Below are positions 1 through 6,299 of a DNA stretch of 6,660 nucleotides, piece by piece. Below the pieces are notes generated by a model, which worked only from the letters and a program-made list of their open reading frames with translations, did not search any database and had not been told where the DNA came from. The position numbers and the translations under genes are program-made. Position 1 is the stretch's first letter. Each line of letters opens with the position of its first letter. The DNA lies in NCBI GenBank assembly GCA_002497965.1, contig DAFR01000052.1, positions 11,281 through 17,940 of the forward strand, in the 5' to 3' direction. The DNA comes from Methanomicrobiaceae archaeon UBA436. GTDB taxonomy: Archaea > Halobacteriota > Methanomicrobia > Methanomicrobiales > Methanoculleaceae.

Positions 1-53
1 CTGTCATCTGCTTATCTGAGATCACTCTCCTTACGTTTATATCTTGACGTCTA
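1..53 (-). promoter_or_regulatory. Left-edge intergenic stretch with a box A-like element
   Basis: This short stretch lies downstream of the flippase-like gene. Read on the minus strand, positions 36-45 contain a GATATAAAC box A-like sequence, followed by AAGGAG. An ATG occurs at 7-5, about 25-30 nt from the box, so a leaderless or short-leader gene running off the left edge is possible. Only two codons would be visible, so no gene is called. The same box reads TTTATATC on the plus strand, where nothing plausible follows except the antisense of the flippase gene. Confidence 0.3.
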
Positions 54-1097
54 TCATCGGCGATGTTTTCTGGCCCGGACGATAACCTCGCGCCGGACAA
101 TCACCAAACCCGGGAGTAAGCCCAGGATGATGTTGAGGTAGTAGAGTATCAGCCGCCAGAGGAGGACGAAGATACCCACGATCGAGGAGGGAACAAAGAG
201 GCTGTAGAACGACGTGGCGCTGAGTTCCGCAATACCCGAACTCCCCGGGGTGAGCGGGATCATCATGATGATGGCAACGATGATCTGGACGATGAACGAC
301 TCGATGAGGTGCGGCGGCTGGCCAAGGCCCATGAGCAGGAACGATGCGATGACAAACTCCGAAAGCCAGAATAGCACGCTAAAGACCAGCCCCCAGAAAA
401 GACCGCCCTTGCCGTGGCCGATAAACCTGGCAAGCGCCTGGTTGAAGTTGTCCACCTCGCGGTCGATCGCTTCAAGGAGGTGTTCAAGCCGCTTAAGGTG
501 CCAGCGGCGATCGACCCAGCGCGAACCCCACCTGAGCGTCCGTTTAAGGCAGTCTGGGTTCCTGACCGAGTAGACGAAAAAAAGCACGATCAGGGCTGTG
601 ACAGCACAGGCAACGCCGATCAGGACACCCATACCGCTGACCCCCGAGGTCAGGCCGCGCCAGTAGTTCCCGAGGAAGAGAACCGAGAAGACACCAAGGG
701 CCCCGAGGACGATCCCGTCGATGACGCGTTCCATGATGACGACGGCGGTGGCGTCCCCCACCGGGACGCCCGCGCGGTAGAGTTCATGAATCCGGACGGG
801 CTCACCGCCAGCCTGCGATGGTGTTACCGCAGCTACGAGCATGTTTGCAAGGACCAGGTTCATGCAGTGTGTAAACCGAACCCTAAACCCGAGCGACTCC
901 GACATCTTCTGGATCCGCAACGACCAGAAGACAAGGGAAAGGAGGTGGAGGACGACCGCGGCGAGGAGGTAGAACGGGTTTATCCGACGGATGTAATCAA
1001 CCGTGGTCTCATCGACAGTAAAGTAGAGGACAACGCCCAGAACAAGAACGCTGAAACCGATCGAGACAAGCAGCCACTTTACCTGAGACCCATTCAT
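54..1097 (-). CDS. UPF0104 / LPG_synthase_TM flippase-like integral membrane protein
   Basis: A polytopic membrane protein of about 347 aa, in the family of the membrane half of lysylphosphatidylglycerol synthase (MprF) and of archaeal UPF0104 proteins. Numbered from the ATG at 1097, hydrophobic segments lie near residues 8-27, 41-60, 81-91, 119-143, 154-176, 233-256, 265-283 and 303-335. Family motifs are clear: TPSQAGGEPVR at 92-102, ERVID at 123-127 and PLTPGSSGIAE at 281-291. There is no C-terminal aminoacyltransferase domain, so it is not a full MprF. The frame stays open to a TTG at 1214. I prefer the ATG at 1097 because GTGGAG lies 9 nt upstream, the length fits the family, and the protein then opens directly on a membrane segment; the extra 39 residues look like translated leader. 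Related domains accompany polyprenyl-linked sugar or lipid handling, so a lipid-translocation role is plausible but the substrate is unknown. Confidence 0.85.
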   Translation of the reverse strand: MNGSQVKWLLVSIGFSVLVLGVVLYFTVDETTVDYIRRINPFYLLAAVVLHLLSLVFWSLRIQKMSESLGFRVRFTHCMNLVLANMLVAAVTPSQAGGEPVRIHELYRAGVPVGDATAVVIMERVIDGIVLGALGVFSVLFLGNYWRGLTSGVSGMGVLIGVACAVTALIVLFFVYSVRNPDCLKRTLRWGSRWVDRRWHLKRLEHLLEAIDREVDNFNQALARFIGHGKGGLFWGLVFSVLFWLSEFVIASFLLMGLGQPPHLIESFIVQIIVAIIMMIPLTPGSSGIAELSATSFYSLFVPSSIVGIFVLLWRLILYYLNIILGLLPGLVIVRREVIVRARKHRR

Positions 1098-1229
1098 GCT
1101 CCATTGCTCCACGGGCGGGCTCTGGAGACCTGGCCCGGAACCCCAACGAGATCCAGAGATCAATTCTGTGGATTTTTGGATAATCCCGGGCCGAAACACC
1201 CGAAATTGAACCAATAGGGTATTATCTGG

Positions 1230-1246
1230 ATACTATTTTAACTTGC
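1230..1246 (-). promoter_or_regulatory. Candidate archaeal promoter (BRE + box A) for the flippase-like gene
   Basis: Read on the minus strand this is CGCAAGTTAAAATAGTA. The TTAAAATA core resembles an archaeal box A, and the purine/A-rich CGCAAG just upstream resembles a BRE. Transcription would start about 25 nt further on, near 1208, giving a leader of about 110 nt before the ATG at 1097. A second, weaker AT-rich candidate (CCAAAAATCC, about 1170-1179) lies closer to the gene and would give a leader of about 50 nt. The sequence alone does not decide between them. Confidence 0.35.
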
Positions 1247-1399
1247 GGTGGGGGTTCACCGCTGGTGTATGGTGTAAATACCCGCCGGCGGTTGAAACTG
1301 TGGCGGGGAGGTCAGTCTTAAGAGCGCCGGGCGCCGGCCGTTTGAAAGAGGGTATCCGGCTGATAAGGAGAGACAGAGGGGAAGATCCTCCAACAACCC

Positions 1400-1423
1400 C
1401 CGGTGGTGATTCCCTACCACCGG
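1400..1423 (-). terminator. Hairpin after the DUF357 stop, probable operon end or 3' processing signal
   Basis: CCGGTGGT at 1400-1407 is perfectly complementary to ACCACCGG at 1416-1423, with a further G-U pair possible inside and a 6-nt loop left. It begins 17 nt beyond the TAG of the DUF357 gene, where a 3' end of the minus-strand operon is expected. No strong U-tract follows on the minus strand (GGGGTTGTTGG), so it is not a textbook intrinsic terminator. It may instead act as a 3' stabilising stem. Confidence 0.45.
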
Positions 1424-1440
1424 TCCATTCAAAAGGCCGT

Positions 1441-2010
1441 CTATACGGTGAATAGATCCCGGCGACCGGTCACCCGGAAGAGCCCCGCCCGGATGCCGGC
1501 ATCGAGCCAGGCATACCCGTAGCTCAGCCGGAGAAGGGCGCCGTTGAGATCACCCGCATCGAGACGCTCTCCGCCCCCCTCATACCACCTCTGCGCCACC
1601 CACAGAAACTCTCTCGCTGCAGCGTGGAGCGGGCTTGAGACGTCCGGTGCCTCTTTGACCCCCTCAAGCGCGGAATCGAGCATACGGCGGTACCGCCGGG
1701 TTTTCTCGTCCAGGCGGGCGGTCTGCGAGGGAAGGATGCGTGCGTCCACTGCTTCCGGCGGGTGGGGATCATACGGTTCGATCAGCCCGAGGCTCGAACC
1801 GGCATCAAGCCAGCCAAGCCCGTAGGCAAAGGCGGCGAGCGCATTCACCCGGTCGCCGGCCTCAAGGAACGTAACCCCATCGCTCAGGTAGGCCGCAGCC
1901 ATCTCCATCACCTCCGCCGCCACCCGAAAAAGCGGTCTTCCATCCGGGACGACGACCCGCGCCCGCAGGAGAGCGCCCTCAAAGAGGCCCCCATACTCCT
2001 CCAGGGTCAT
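1441..2010 (-). CDS. Tandem-DUF357 protein, function unknown
   Basis: A soluble 189-aa helical protein of the archaeal DUF357 family, whose single units are usually only about 70-90 aa. Here the unit occurs twice. Residues 41-77 and 142-178 align without gaps and share 16 of 37 positions, including the core LDAGD/LEAGD, AL, YG and WLDAG followed by GL. Each is preceded by a helix (about 28-40 and 129-141), and the proline-rich linker around residues 79-95 separates the copies. No membrane segment, signal peptide or catalytic motif is visible. The ATG overlaps the dphB stop (ATGA), so translation is probably coupled to dphB, and this is the last gene of the run. The biochemical role is not known. 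Stable association with dphB would suggest a link to translation-factor modification, but that is inference. Confidence 0.85.
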   Translation of the reverse strand: MTLEEYGGLFEGALLRARVVVPDGRPLFRVAAEVMEMAAAYLSDGVTFLEAGDRVNALAAFAYGLGWLDAGSSLGLIEPYDPHPPEAVDARILPSQTARLDEKTRRYRRMLDSALEGVKEAPDVSSPLHAAAREFLWVAQRWYEGGGERLDAGDLNGALLRLSYGYAWLDAGIRAGLFRVTGRRDLFTV

Positions 2011-2759
2011 AGGCCAGCAAAGGTCTCCAGGTACTCCCGCTCCACCGGGTGGAGGTCCGCCGGGACGGCCAGGACATGGAGCGGCGGGCCAAAATCGGTC
2101 TCCTTGAGCTTGCTGCCGCTCCCGGCAGCAACCACCGGGTGCTCCGAACCCGCCCGGGCGATCCCCACATACAGCGCTGGCGGTTCGACCCCGCGCCTCT
2201 CCGCCATCTCCTCGATGATCTCAATCGCCTCCGGGATACGCATGCAGCGGTCGTCCTGGATATCCAGGTATACAAGCGTGTGGAGGTTCAGCCCGAGGTT
2301 CACCGTGATCGTATCGATAGGGGTCGTCGGGAACCACCCCCCCGCCGGGAAGGGGACAGAACAGGACTTCCCGAACCTGTAGTTCTGCAGCCCGGATAGA
2401 CCGCAGACCGCGCTTGATATGGAGGCTGCGTGTATTATGGAGGTCTCTATACCGGCAGCGGCCGCCCTTATCCGGAGATCAGCGTGCGTCGTCGAGACCA
2501 TCGGGTCGCCCCCGATCAGGAACGCCACCCTGCTGGCAGCGGCGCGTTCCAGGATCTCGGCAGGGTCATGCTCGACATCCTCCCGTGAGAGAACCCGGAT
2601 CTCCTTCCCGAAGAATACCTCCATCGTGGTGAGATCCGTCCCCATCAACCGCGATGTGTATGCCTCAAGGAAGACGACATCAGCGGATTTAACGTACGTA
2701 AGACCTTTTAGCGTGATATCCCCTAGGTCGTAGAGGCCAAGGCCAACAAACGTCAGCAC
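2007..2759 (-). CDS. dphB: Diphthine synthase (SAM-dependent, diphthamide biosynthesis)
   Basis: A 250-aa cytoplasmic methyltransferase of the tetrapyrrole-methylase fold. It methylates the 3-amino-3-carboxypropyl histidine on archaeal elongation factor 2, using S-adenosylmethionine, to give diphthine, the second step towards diphthamide. Family motifs appear in order: VGLGLYD (5-11), EAYTS (32-36), [10 protein letters not shown] (83-92), IHAASISSA (109-117), GLQNYRFG (123-130) and GIARAGS (199-205). Length is typical and both ends are intact. The start is GTG at 2759, placing the GLGL loop where the family has it; GGAG lies 10 nt upstream. The gene sits 37 nt after the KaiC-like gene and its TGA overlaps the ATG of the DUF357 gene. 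No dph2-type iron-sulfur enzyme or dph6-type amidase is in the window. Recognition is strong; the link to the upstream iron genes is only positional. Confidence 0.95.
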   Translation of the reverse strand: MLTFVGLGLYDLGDITLKGLTYVKSADVVFLEAYTSRLMGTDLTTMEVFFGKEIRVLSREDVEHDPAEILERAAASRVAFLIGGDPMVSTTHADLRIRAAAAGIETSIIHAASISSAVCGLSGLQNYRFGKSCSVPFPAGGWFPTTPIDTITVNLGLNLHTLVYLDIQDDRCMRIPEAIEIIEEMAERRGVEPPALYVGIARAGSEHPVVAAGSGSKLKETDFGPPLHVLAVPADLHPVEREYLETFAGL

Positions 2760-2796
2760 CGCGTATCCGCTCCTTGTAGCAGAGGGTTGCCGACCA

Positions 2797-3516
2797 TCAT
2801 TCCTCGATCGTCACCACGCCGTCGCTGTAGAAGTAGCGGATCCAGGGAGTCGTCCTGCCACGGATCCCGATTACCCGGAAATCGTGGTCCGCCGCTACTC
2901 TCCCCTCCTCCGTCCTCACCTCGATCACCATGCTCATCAACTGCTTGATGGTGGACACCGTCCGCCTATCAAACGACTCGCTGTTAAGGGTGTAGACACC
3001 TACCCCCTCCAGTTTCTTCACCCGGTTGGTGATGACATGGAGAAACCTGAAGGTCACCTCGAGTTGCGCATACATAAGGATCGTCGAGACCGAGTTGAGG
3101 CAGAACCGAACCGGCGGGGGCATTGGACCCTCGGGATCGGTCATCGCCCCCTCCTTCCACATATCCTCCACCATCCGGGAAAACTTGATCCCCATGCTGG
3201 TCAGGTCAAGGGGACTCGTGACGAACTTCACCTTCGGGGTGTCCCGCACGGTCGGCACCGAACCCTTCGTGACCGCATCGATGACCCCGAGCCGGTTCCT
3301 GTCCGCTCCCAGTTTGCGGAACGCACCGACAACATCGGCGGCGCGCTCGTCGGTCGAGAGTGCAACCGTCCATTCCCCGGGTCTTGGGCTTGCGATCCGG
3401 TATGCCAGATGTTCTGCGTGGGATAGTGGAGGGGCAAGGAGGAGGACATTGGTCGCGGCATGCATACCCCCATAATCCCCGTCGATCAGCGGGATACCGG
3501 TCTCGTAGATGTACAT
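2797..3516 (-). CDS. KaiC/RAD55-like RecA-fold protein with degenerate nucleotide-binding motifs
   Basis: A 239-aa soluble protein with the outline of an archaeal KaiC/RAD55-type RecA-superfamily protein. It opens with TGIPLID and a GG (6-17), where KaiC-like proteins have TGIPGLDELLGGG, followed by a hydrophobic strand. The P-loop that should follow reads [14 protein letters not shown] (25-38), so the glycine-rich loop and the Lys-Thr are gone. The Walker B-like strand, [12 protein letters not shown] (136-147), has Asn where an acidic residue is expected. ATP hydrolysis is therefore unlikely, and a regulatory or scaffold role is inferred. The ATG at 3516 is preferred because it places TGIP in register; no good Shine-Dalgarno is seen, so translation may be coupled to feoB, which ends 11 nt upstream. 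The partner and pathway are unknown. Family assignment is moderate because similarity is by fold outline. Confidence 0.7.
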   Translation of the reverse strand: MYIYETGIPLIDGDYGGMHAATNVLLLAPPLSHAEHLAYRIASPRPGEWTVALSTDERAADVVGAFRKLGADRNRLGVIDAVTKGSVPTVRDTPKVKFVTSPLDLTSMGIKFSRMVEDMWKEGAMTDPEGPMPPPVRFCLNSVSTILMYAQLEVTFRFLHVITNRVKKLEGVGVYTLNSESFDRRTVSTIKQLMSMVIEVRTEEGRVAADHDFRVIGIRGRTTPWIRYFYSDGVVTIEE

Positions 3517-3527
3517 TTCTACAGCAG

Positions 3528-5378
3528 TTATGAAAAGAGATGATGGATAAACCCTCCGATCAGGAGGCCGAGCGTGACCGTGTATACAGTGACCGCGAGC
3601 GTGATCCGTGAACCGACCTCCCGCAGGAGAACCGTGATCGTTGCAAGGCAGGGGACGAAGAGGACGGTCACAACCGCAAAGACATAAACCTGGAGCGATG
3701 ATAGAACCGCCCCGAGGTCTGCGGTGCCCGCCAGGATTGCAAGGGTCTCAAACGCCATCTCTTTTCTGAGGATCCCGAATATGAGCGCCGTCGCCGAGTA
3801 GCCGGGAAGCCCTAGGAGCCCCATGGTGTACGGCTCCACGATCCCCTCAAAGACCGTCATGACGCCGAAGAACTCGAGCAGCCCGAGGACGACGCTCCCG
3901 AGAAGCAGGAGGGGCATCGCGATGAAGAGGAACTCCGATAAGCGTGACCAGGCCTTCTTCATCACCAGTCGCGGCACAGGCCGGCGAAGCGGGGCCATCT
4001 CCATGATCATGCCAAACCGCTCACCGGGCACAACCCGCGAAAGAAGAAGCCCGGTAAGAATGATCAGGACAAAAACAATAGCATAGACACTGAACGCCGC
4101 CGCAAGACCCACAAAACCTGCAACAATCCCGGCGATTATGACCGTCCTTGCAGAGCAGGGGACCATCGTTACCAGAATCGAGGCGATGATCCTCTCGCGC
4201 CGGGAGTGCAGGAGCCGGGTGCTCATTATTGCCGGAACGTTGCAGCCGAACGCCAGGGTGATGGGGATGACCGCCCCGCCGTGCATCCCGAGCCTGTGCA
4301 TGGCGTTGTCGGCCAGGAACGCCGCCCGTGTCATGTAGCCGGAGTCTTCCAGTATTGATATGATGATGTAGAAGAGGAAGACGTAAGGCAGCGCTATACC
4401 TAGGCCTGCCTGCAGCGCAAGCAGGATAGAGGCGCCGACCTCTTCAAGAAGGGGGTGCAGCCCGAGCGCGAGGAACGGCTGAATCGCGTAGACCTCAAAG
4501 ACCTCCACGATCGCCTCCTCCAGGAACGACCCCACCACGAAGACAAAGAGCAGCATTCCCACCAGGATTGCAAGCAGGATCGGCATCCCGGGGATGAAAC
4601 GGGTCAGAATGCTGTCAGGGTCGGTCCCGGCGGGCGGGTGCTTCTCCTTCACGGTGAGTTCGGCCAGACTGCGGGCGAAGTTGTGCCGGTTTGCGGCTAT
4701 GATCTGGGCAACCGTCATTCGGTGGCGCGACTCTATCTCGTCGGCGATCGTTCTTGCTGCCTCGAGCAGTTCGGGGCTGTCGCCGAACCCCTGGAGCGCC
4801 CGGAGACTCTCTTTTCGGTCAACCCCGAAGATCTTGCCGAGGCTCCGGATTGCCGCCTCGATGTGGTGGTCGTATGGGATCTCGATCTTTGCCGGCCGGG
4901 ATGCAGTAAGGGCCGCCGGGATGATCCGGTCGATATTCAGCCCCTGTGATGCGGCCGTCAGGAGGACCTCGACACCCAGGAGGTCGTGGAGCGGGCCGGG
5001 ATCGATCTCGAGCCCCCGTTTTGCGGCTTCGTCGACCATGTTCAGGACGACGACCATGGGGAGGCCGTACTCCGCCACCTGGAGGAGGAGGTAGAGGTTT
5101 CGCTCCAGGCGGGTGGCGCTCGCGACCACGACGACGGCGTCGACATCTTCCTGCTCCAGGAACCGGCGGGCAAGGTCTTCCTCTTCCGAGTTCCCTTCCA
5201 GCGAGTAGACGCCGGGGAGGTCCACGATCTCGATTATCTCGCGCTGAAAACAGGTGTTCCCCCGCTGAAGTTCGACGGTGGTTCCCGGGTAGTTGCTCAC
5301 CTCAACCCCGAGACCTGTGAGCTGGTTGAAGATCAGGGATTTACCCACATTGGGGTTGCCGATCAGAGCGATCTTCAT
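3528..5378 (-). CDS. feoB: Ferrous iron transporter FeoB
   Basis: A 616-aa membrane protein that imports Fe(II), with an N-terminal G domain that binds GTP. G motifs are intact: G1 GNPNVGKS (7-14), G2 NYPGTT (29-34), G3 DLPG (53-56), G4 NMVD (113-116) and a G5-like TAAS (141-144). A helical linker follows (about 170-245). The membrane part starts near 264 and contains two Gate-type halves. Conserved family elements include GCNVPAIMSTR (378-388), VPCSAR (406-411), ILRKEMA (536-542) and FVPCLATI (574-581); Cys379, Cys408 and Cys577 are candidates along the iron path. The length is typical of shorter archaeal FeoBs. Its ATG overlaps the stop of the regulator (ATGA), with GGAG 8 nt upstream, so the two are probably co-translated. 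No separate feoA or feoC is nearby; a FeoA-like domain is on the preceding regulator. Confidence 0.96.
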   Translation of the reverse strand: MKIALIGNPNVGKSLIFNQLTGLGVEVSNYPGTTVELQRGNTCFQREIIEIVDLPGVYSLEGNSEEEDLARRFLEQEDVDAVVVVASATRLERNLYLLLQVAEYGLPMVVVLNMVDEAAKRGLEIDPGPLHDLLGVEVLLTAASQGLNIDRIIPAALTASRPAKIEIPYDHHIEAAIRSLGKIFGVDRKESLRALQGFGDSPELLEAARTIADEIESRHRMTVAQIIAANRHNFARSLAELTVKEKHPPAGTDPDSILTRFIPGMPILLAILVGMLLFVFVVGSFLEEAIVEVFEVYAIQPFLALGLHPLLEEVGASILLALQAGLGIALPYVFLFYIIISILEDSGYMTRAAFLADNAMHRLGMHGGAVIPITLAFGCNVPAIMSTRLLHSRRERIIASILVTMVPCSARTVIIAGIVAGFVGLAAAFSVYAIVFVLIILTGLLLSRVVPGERFGMIMEMAPLRRPVPRLVMKKAWSRLSEFLFIAMPLLLLGSVVLGLLEFFGVMTVFEGIVEPYTMGLLGLPGYSATALIFGILRKEMAFETLAILAGTADLGAVLSSLQVYVFAVVTVLFVPCLATITVLLREVGSRITLAVTVYTVTLGLLIGGFIHHLFS

Positions 5379-6004
5379 GGACAGGACTCCACGAATATCG
5401 ATCGCGCTATCTCGGGGCTGATGGCGATGTCACAGCCTTTCACCCTGACAACAACAGAATTATTCGGGAGTTTTCGGCGGACCTCCACAATCTCGCCGGG
5501 GAAGACCCCGAGGTCAAGCAGTCTCCGGTGCCCGCCGGGGCCGCGCATAAGCGCAACCCTGGCGATATCGCCTTCGTTGCAGTCGAGCAGCGTGACGGTC
5601 TCCTGACCGCGCCGCCTCCTCATCCGCGAGGGCGCGGTTGCGGTGCCGCTCATGTAGGAGGAGAGCCGCTCGATTGTATCATCGGATATACCGTGCTCAA
5701 GGGTGCAGGCTTCCCTGCTTGCGGAGTTTGTATCGATCCCGAGCATCTCTGTCAGGAAACACTGGAGGACGGTGTGTTTCCGGGCAACCTTCGAGGCCAG
5801 CGCCGCACCTCTCTCTGTCAGCCGGACGGCATCGCCCACCTGCTCCAGGTAGCCTTCTCTGGCCAGAGCGGCTATGGTCGATGAGGCGGTCTCCTTCCCG
5901 GTCTTTAGGGCTGCCGCAATCTCTTCCACCGTCGGCGGCCGGCCGCTGTTCTCCGCGATCTCCAGGATCGCTTCGAGGTAATCCTCAACCATGGAAGAGA
6001 GCAT
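5375..6004 (-). CDS. DtxR/MntR-family metal-dependent repressor with C-terminal FeoA-like domain
   Basis: A 209-aa metalloregulator. Residues 1-65 form the winged helix-turn-helix (recognition region about 36-50), about 66-120 the metal-binding dimerisation domain, and about 135-206 a FeoA/SH3-like domain (LLDLGVFPGEIVEV at 162-175). Alignment by eye with DtxR and MntR gives candidate ligands Asp8, Glu11, His77, Cys100, Glu103 and His104. Asp8 is the MntR choice at that position (DtxR has Met10), whereas Cys100 matches DtxR/IdeR Cys102 (MntR has Glu99), so the site is a hybrid. DtxR's second-site residues Glu83 and His98 are replaced by Gln81 and Ser96. The ATG at 6004 is chosen because a purine-rich AAAGAGATG precedes it and it keeps the whole first helix; an in-frame ATG at 5992 would still leave MVEDYLEA. 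It is first in the operon with feoB, so it probably senses Fe(II) or Mn(II) and represses its own promoter. Confidence 0.92.
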   Translation of the reverse strand: MLSSMVEDYLEAILEIAENSGRPPTVEEIAAALKTGKETASSTIAALAREGYLEQVGDAVRLTERGAALASKVARKHTVLQCFLTEMLGIDTNSASREACTLEHGISDDTIERLSSYMSGTATAPSRMRRRRGQETVTLLDCNEGDIARVALMRGPGGHRRLLDLGVFPGEIVEVRRKLPNNSVVVRVKGCDIAISPEIARSIFVESCP

Positions 6005-6016
6005 GTTAACATCTCT
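5998..6016. promoter_or_regulatory. Palindrome over the regulator start codon, possible operator
   Basis: ATGTTAACAT at 6003-6012 is a perfect 10-bp palindrome. Flanking AGAG (5998-6001) and CTCT (6013-6016) extend the symmetry with one unpaired base (C6002). The site spans the start codon of the DtxR/MntR-like gene. Repressors of this family bind palindromes near their own promoters, so it could be an autoregulatory operator. The sequence differs from the well-known bacterial DtxR box, and a 10-bp palindrome can also arise by chance. Confidence 0.3.
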
Positions 6017-6295
6017 TTCGTTTCAAGGAGTTTATGGATTTGGGTGGTGTCAACGGGCTCCTGGGTGTATTCTCGCCAGAACCTGTGATTGCATCCACTT
6101 TGACCGGCACACCACAGATCTCGAGGCTATTTATATCTGGCGCGCGAAGAAGAAAGGAGTGAAACTGGCTGCAGAAACCGATGCTCATGGGAGCGAGGAG
6201 TTTTTTAAGGTGCGCTGCGGTGTTACAGGGGCGCGCAGCTGGTGGTGCGCCAGGGCTGACGTTTACAGCACACCCGCATCCTGGGGGTGGGCATC
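6005..6295. promoter_or_regulatory. Divergent promoter region between iron regulon and cis-prenyltransferase-like gene
   Basis: These 291 bp separate the leftward repressor-feoB operon from the rightward UppS-like gene. On the minus strand, candidate box A sequences are weak (CCATAAAC about 6029-6036, GAATACACC about 6066-6074). On the plus strand a clear box A lies at 6130-6137. Between that box and the UppS-like ATG lie AAGGAGTGA (6154-6162), a T6 run (6201-6206) and two overlapping GC-rich hairpins (6214-6239 and 6239-6253). No tRNA or other known RNA is recognised. Confidence 0.55.
6130..6137 (+). promoter_or_regulatory. Archaeal box A (TATA) for the UppS-like gene
   Basis: TTTATATC, set in otherwise GC-rich sequence, is close to the methanogen consensus TTTATATA. 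The start of transcription would fall near 6157-6162, leaving a leader of about 135-140 nt before the ATG at 6296. That is long for an archaeal mRNA. Either the leader is regulatory or something short is translated from it. Confidence 0.5.
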
Positions 6296-6299
6296 ATGA
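6159..6299 (+). CDS. Possible 46-codon leader ORF upstream of the UppS-like gene
   Basis: A GTG at 6159 lies about where transcription from the 6130-6137 box A should begin, so it could be read as a leaderless start. The frame runs 46 codons and its TGA overlaps the ATG of the UppS-like gene (ATGA), the arrangement used elsewhere in this window for coupled genes. Against it: third-position GC is only about 60 percent, clearly below what the surrounding genes show by eye; the peptide is Trp-rich and resembles nothing I know; and the same frame is open upstream through the promoter. It is listed so that it can be tested, not as an established gene. Confidence 0.2.
   Translation: MKLAAETDAHGSEEFFKVRCGVTGARSWWCARADVYSTPASWGWAS

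Larger units (their letters stand above)
1098..1440. other. 343-bp intergenic region between DUF357 gene and flippase-like gene
   Basis: No convincing gene is seen on either strand. A plus-strand frame from a TTG at 1243 to 1455 has no recognisable product and overlaps the end of the DUF357 gene. The region holds the putative terminator at 1400-1423, GC-rich palindromes (CCGCCGGCGG near 1283-1292, and GCCGG/CCGGC at 1326-1338), an AT-rich box A candidate at 1232-1242, and small dyads at 1151-1173, 1170-1186 and around 1213-1237. It probably combines the end of the upstream operon with the promoter and leader of the flippase-like gene. Confidence 0.6.

Noticed and set aside
414..1217. Long plus-strand open frame of 267 codons
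   Set aside because: It lies antisense to the flippase-like gene, which has clear family motifs. The translated product is a low-complexity Arg/Asp/Glu/Pro mix typical of the shadow of a GC-rich membrane-protein gene.
1243..1455. Plus-strand 70-codon frame in the intergenic region
   Set aside because: It starts with TTG, has no good ribosome site, runs through the putative terminator hairpin into the antisense of the DUF357 gene, and encodes nothing recognisable.
1762..2399. Plus-strand frames of 206 and 116 codons
   Set aside because: Both are antisense to dphB and the DUF357 gene, which are firmly identified; no recognisable product, Arg/Pro-rich shadow composition.
2884..3475. Plus-strand frames of 180 and 149 codons
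   Set aside because: They are antisense to the KaiC-like gene and to each other in different frames; no ribosome site, promoter or family resemblance.
4455..5606. Several plus-strand frames of 124-206 codons opposite feoB and the regulator
   Set aside because: FeoB and the regulator have intact motifs across this whole span. The opposite frames overlap one another and show only GC-driven openness.
6201..6206. T6 run as an intrinsic terminator on the plus strand
   Set aside because: No gene ends upstream of it on the plus strand, no stem precedes it, and it lies within the likely leader of the UppS-like gene.
5991..6299. Plus-strand 102-codon frame across the divergent promoter region
   Set aside because: It begins inside the regulator gene on the opposite strand and runs through the box A at 6130-6137; the composition (many Trp and Cys) is not protein-like. 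Only its last 46 codons are kept as a low-confidence possibility.
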